Assembly (NCBI RefSeq): GCF_000208865.1
Contig: NC_018398.1
Location: forward strand, 3,100,001-3,164,000
DNA length: 64,000 nucleotides
DNA from: Neospora caninum Liverpool
Lineage: Eukaryota; Apicomplexa; Conoidasida; Eucoccidiorida; Sarcocystidae
Reading direction: 5' to 3'
How positions within the stretch are numbered: position 1 is the first letter of the stretch; the number at the start of each line of letters is the position of its first letter. Below, piece by piece: positions 63,247-64,000 of this stretch. The notes beneath the pieces are model-generated. The model was not told where the DNA came from and searched no databases. It was given only the letters and a program-made list of their open reading frames with translations. The position numbers and the translations under genes are program-made.

Positions 63247-64000
63247 ATGTCTCCTACCCCGCAAAAGCCTCCAGGATCTACTCTTAGAGCTCCTTCCTCA
63301 CTTTTTGCCTCTTCTTCACCGGCTTCTTCCTCGCCTCTATCTTCTTCCACCTCTTCCTCTCTTTCTTCCTCTTCTGCCTCTTGTTCCTCTTCTTCGTCCT
63401 CGGCTTCCTTCTCTCTTGCGAGTGTTGAAAACGTGGTCTGTTTAGCTGAAAAGGCTGCAGAAGAGGCAGAAGTTGAGGCGGCGAAGGCGCGAGAAGTGGC
63501 GAGAGAAGCGATAGAAGCATCGCGGAGAGGCAGCGTGGCTGCGCGCTTTGCGTCCGACCAAGATTCAAAAACAGAAACAATCGTCAGGGAAACAGATCGC
63601 GTCGTCGCGGAGACAGAGAAGGTAACTCGCAAATAGCGCGGCAGGCTACATCACTTTTCATGCATCCATCCATAGATACATACATACGTGTAGAGATCTA
63701 CATGTAGGAATGTGTGCCTGGATGTGCGTGCGTACCGACATACGCACAGATGGATTGATTTGGATGAATGCACAACTGTGTAATGCTTCTCATTTGGTGG
63801 TTCTGCTACCTCGCAGTTTGTCTTTTTTTCCCCACCGCGAACGGCCAAATACCTGCTTATCGCTTCTTACTCTTTCTGTTTTCTGTGCGACTGCTTCTTG
63901 GGAGACTTCCTGATGTGAAATTCTCTTTTGTGCCTGTCTTCCAACTCCCAGACCCACGTTACAGCCGCGCGCCCTGTGTTTTTCAGGTGGTTGAGAAAGC
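63247..64000 (+). CDS. Coiled-coil protein, 5' end only (runs off the window)
   Basis: Exon 1 is 63247-63621, starting at an ATG in CCCACGATGTC and ending at a GTAACT donor. Exon 2 starts at 63987 after a TTTTTCAG acceptor, in phase, and leaves the window. The first 60 or so residues are Ser/Pro-rich. From about residue 62 the protein becomes a strongly charged helix rich in Ala, Glu and Arg (AEKAAEEAEVEAAKAREVA; TIVRETDRVVAETEKVVEKA), which reads as a coiled coil. No domain can be named from this fragment; a structural or cytoskeletal role is only a guess. The frame is open further upstream but has no earlier ATG. Confidence 0.6.

Overview
The window looks like nuclear DNA from a coccidian apicomplexan of the Toxoplasma/Neospora/Hammondia/Besnoitia type. 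Genes are cut into short exons with GT-AG introns. Coding exons are GC-rich, while introns and spacers carry many (TA)n runs and TGCATGC-like words. Conserved proteins carry large low-complexity insertions. No bacterial, organellar or viral features, tRNA, rRNA or CRISPR array were seen. Genus cannot be fixed from the sequence alone.

Nine protein genes can be supported, eight of them multi-exon models whose reading phases close across the junctions. From left to right: the 3' end of a VAMP7-like R-SNARE (+, 450-1677); MAF1, the RNA polymerase III repressor (-, 3960-6557); a BAF60/SMARCD SWI/SNF subunit with a SWIB domain (-, 10313-16261); a divergent SMYD-like SET-domain protein (+, 18127-23657); an unrecognised protein with a signal peptide and two membrane segments (-, 25593-27842); a very large AP-5 adaptor zeta subunit, AP5Z1 (-, 29906-42438); the DNA-end-binding protein Ku70 with a C-terminal SAP domain (+, 44158-51868); a PEX14-like peroxisomal docking protein whose reading frame continues into a C-terminal PUB domain (-, 52343-59291); and the first exons of a coiled-coil protein that runs off the right edge (+, 63247-64000).

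The genes form divergent pairs (BAF60/SET, AP5Z1/Ku70, PEX14-PUB/coiled-coil) and convergent pairs (SNARE/MAF1, SET/secreted protein, Ku70/PEX14-PUB). The spacers are 0.5-4 kb. They are not one pathway: two act on chromatin (BAF60, SET), one on Pol III transcription (MAF1), one in non-homologous end joining (Ku70), two in membrane traffic (SNARE, AP5Z1) and one on peroxisomes (PEX14-PUB).

The most unusual item is the PEX14-PUB architecture. PUB domains are known to bind the tail of the AAA ATPase p97/CDC48, so the fusion would join a peroxisomal import docking factor to an AAA-ATPase adaptor. Also notable are a SET domain with a degraded NHSC motif and a near-palindromic element (GGTGTATGTACACC) in two divergent promoter regions and just after the Ku70 stop. 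All exon boundaries come from reading splice signals, phases and family similarity by eye. Weak junctions are flagged in the entries.
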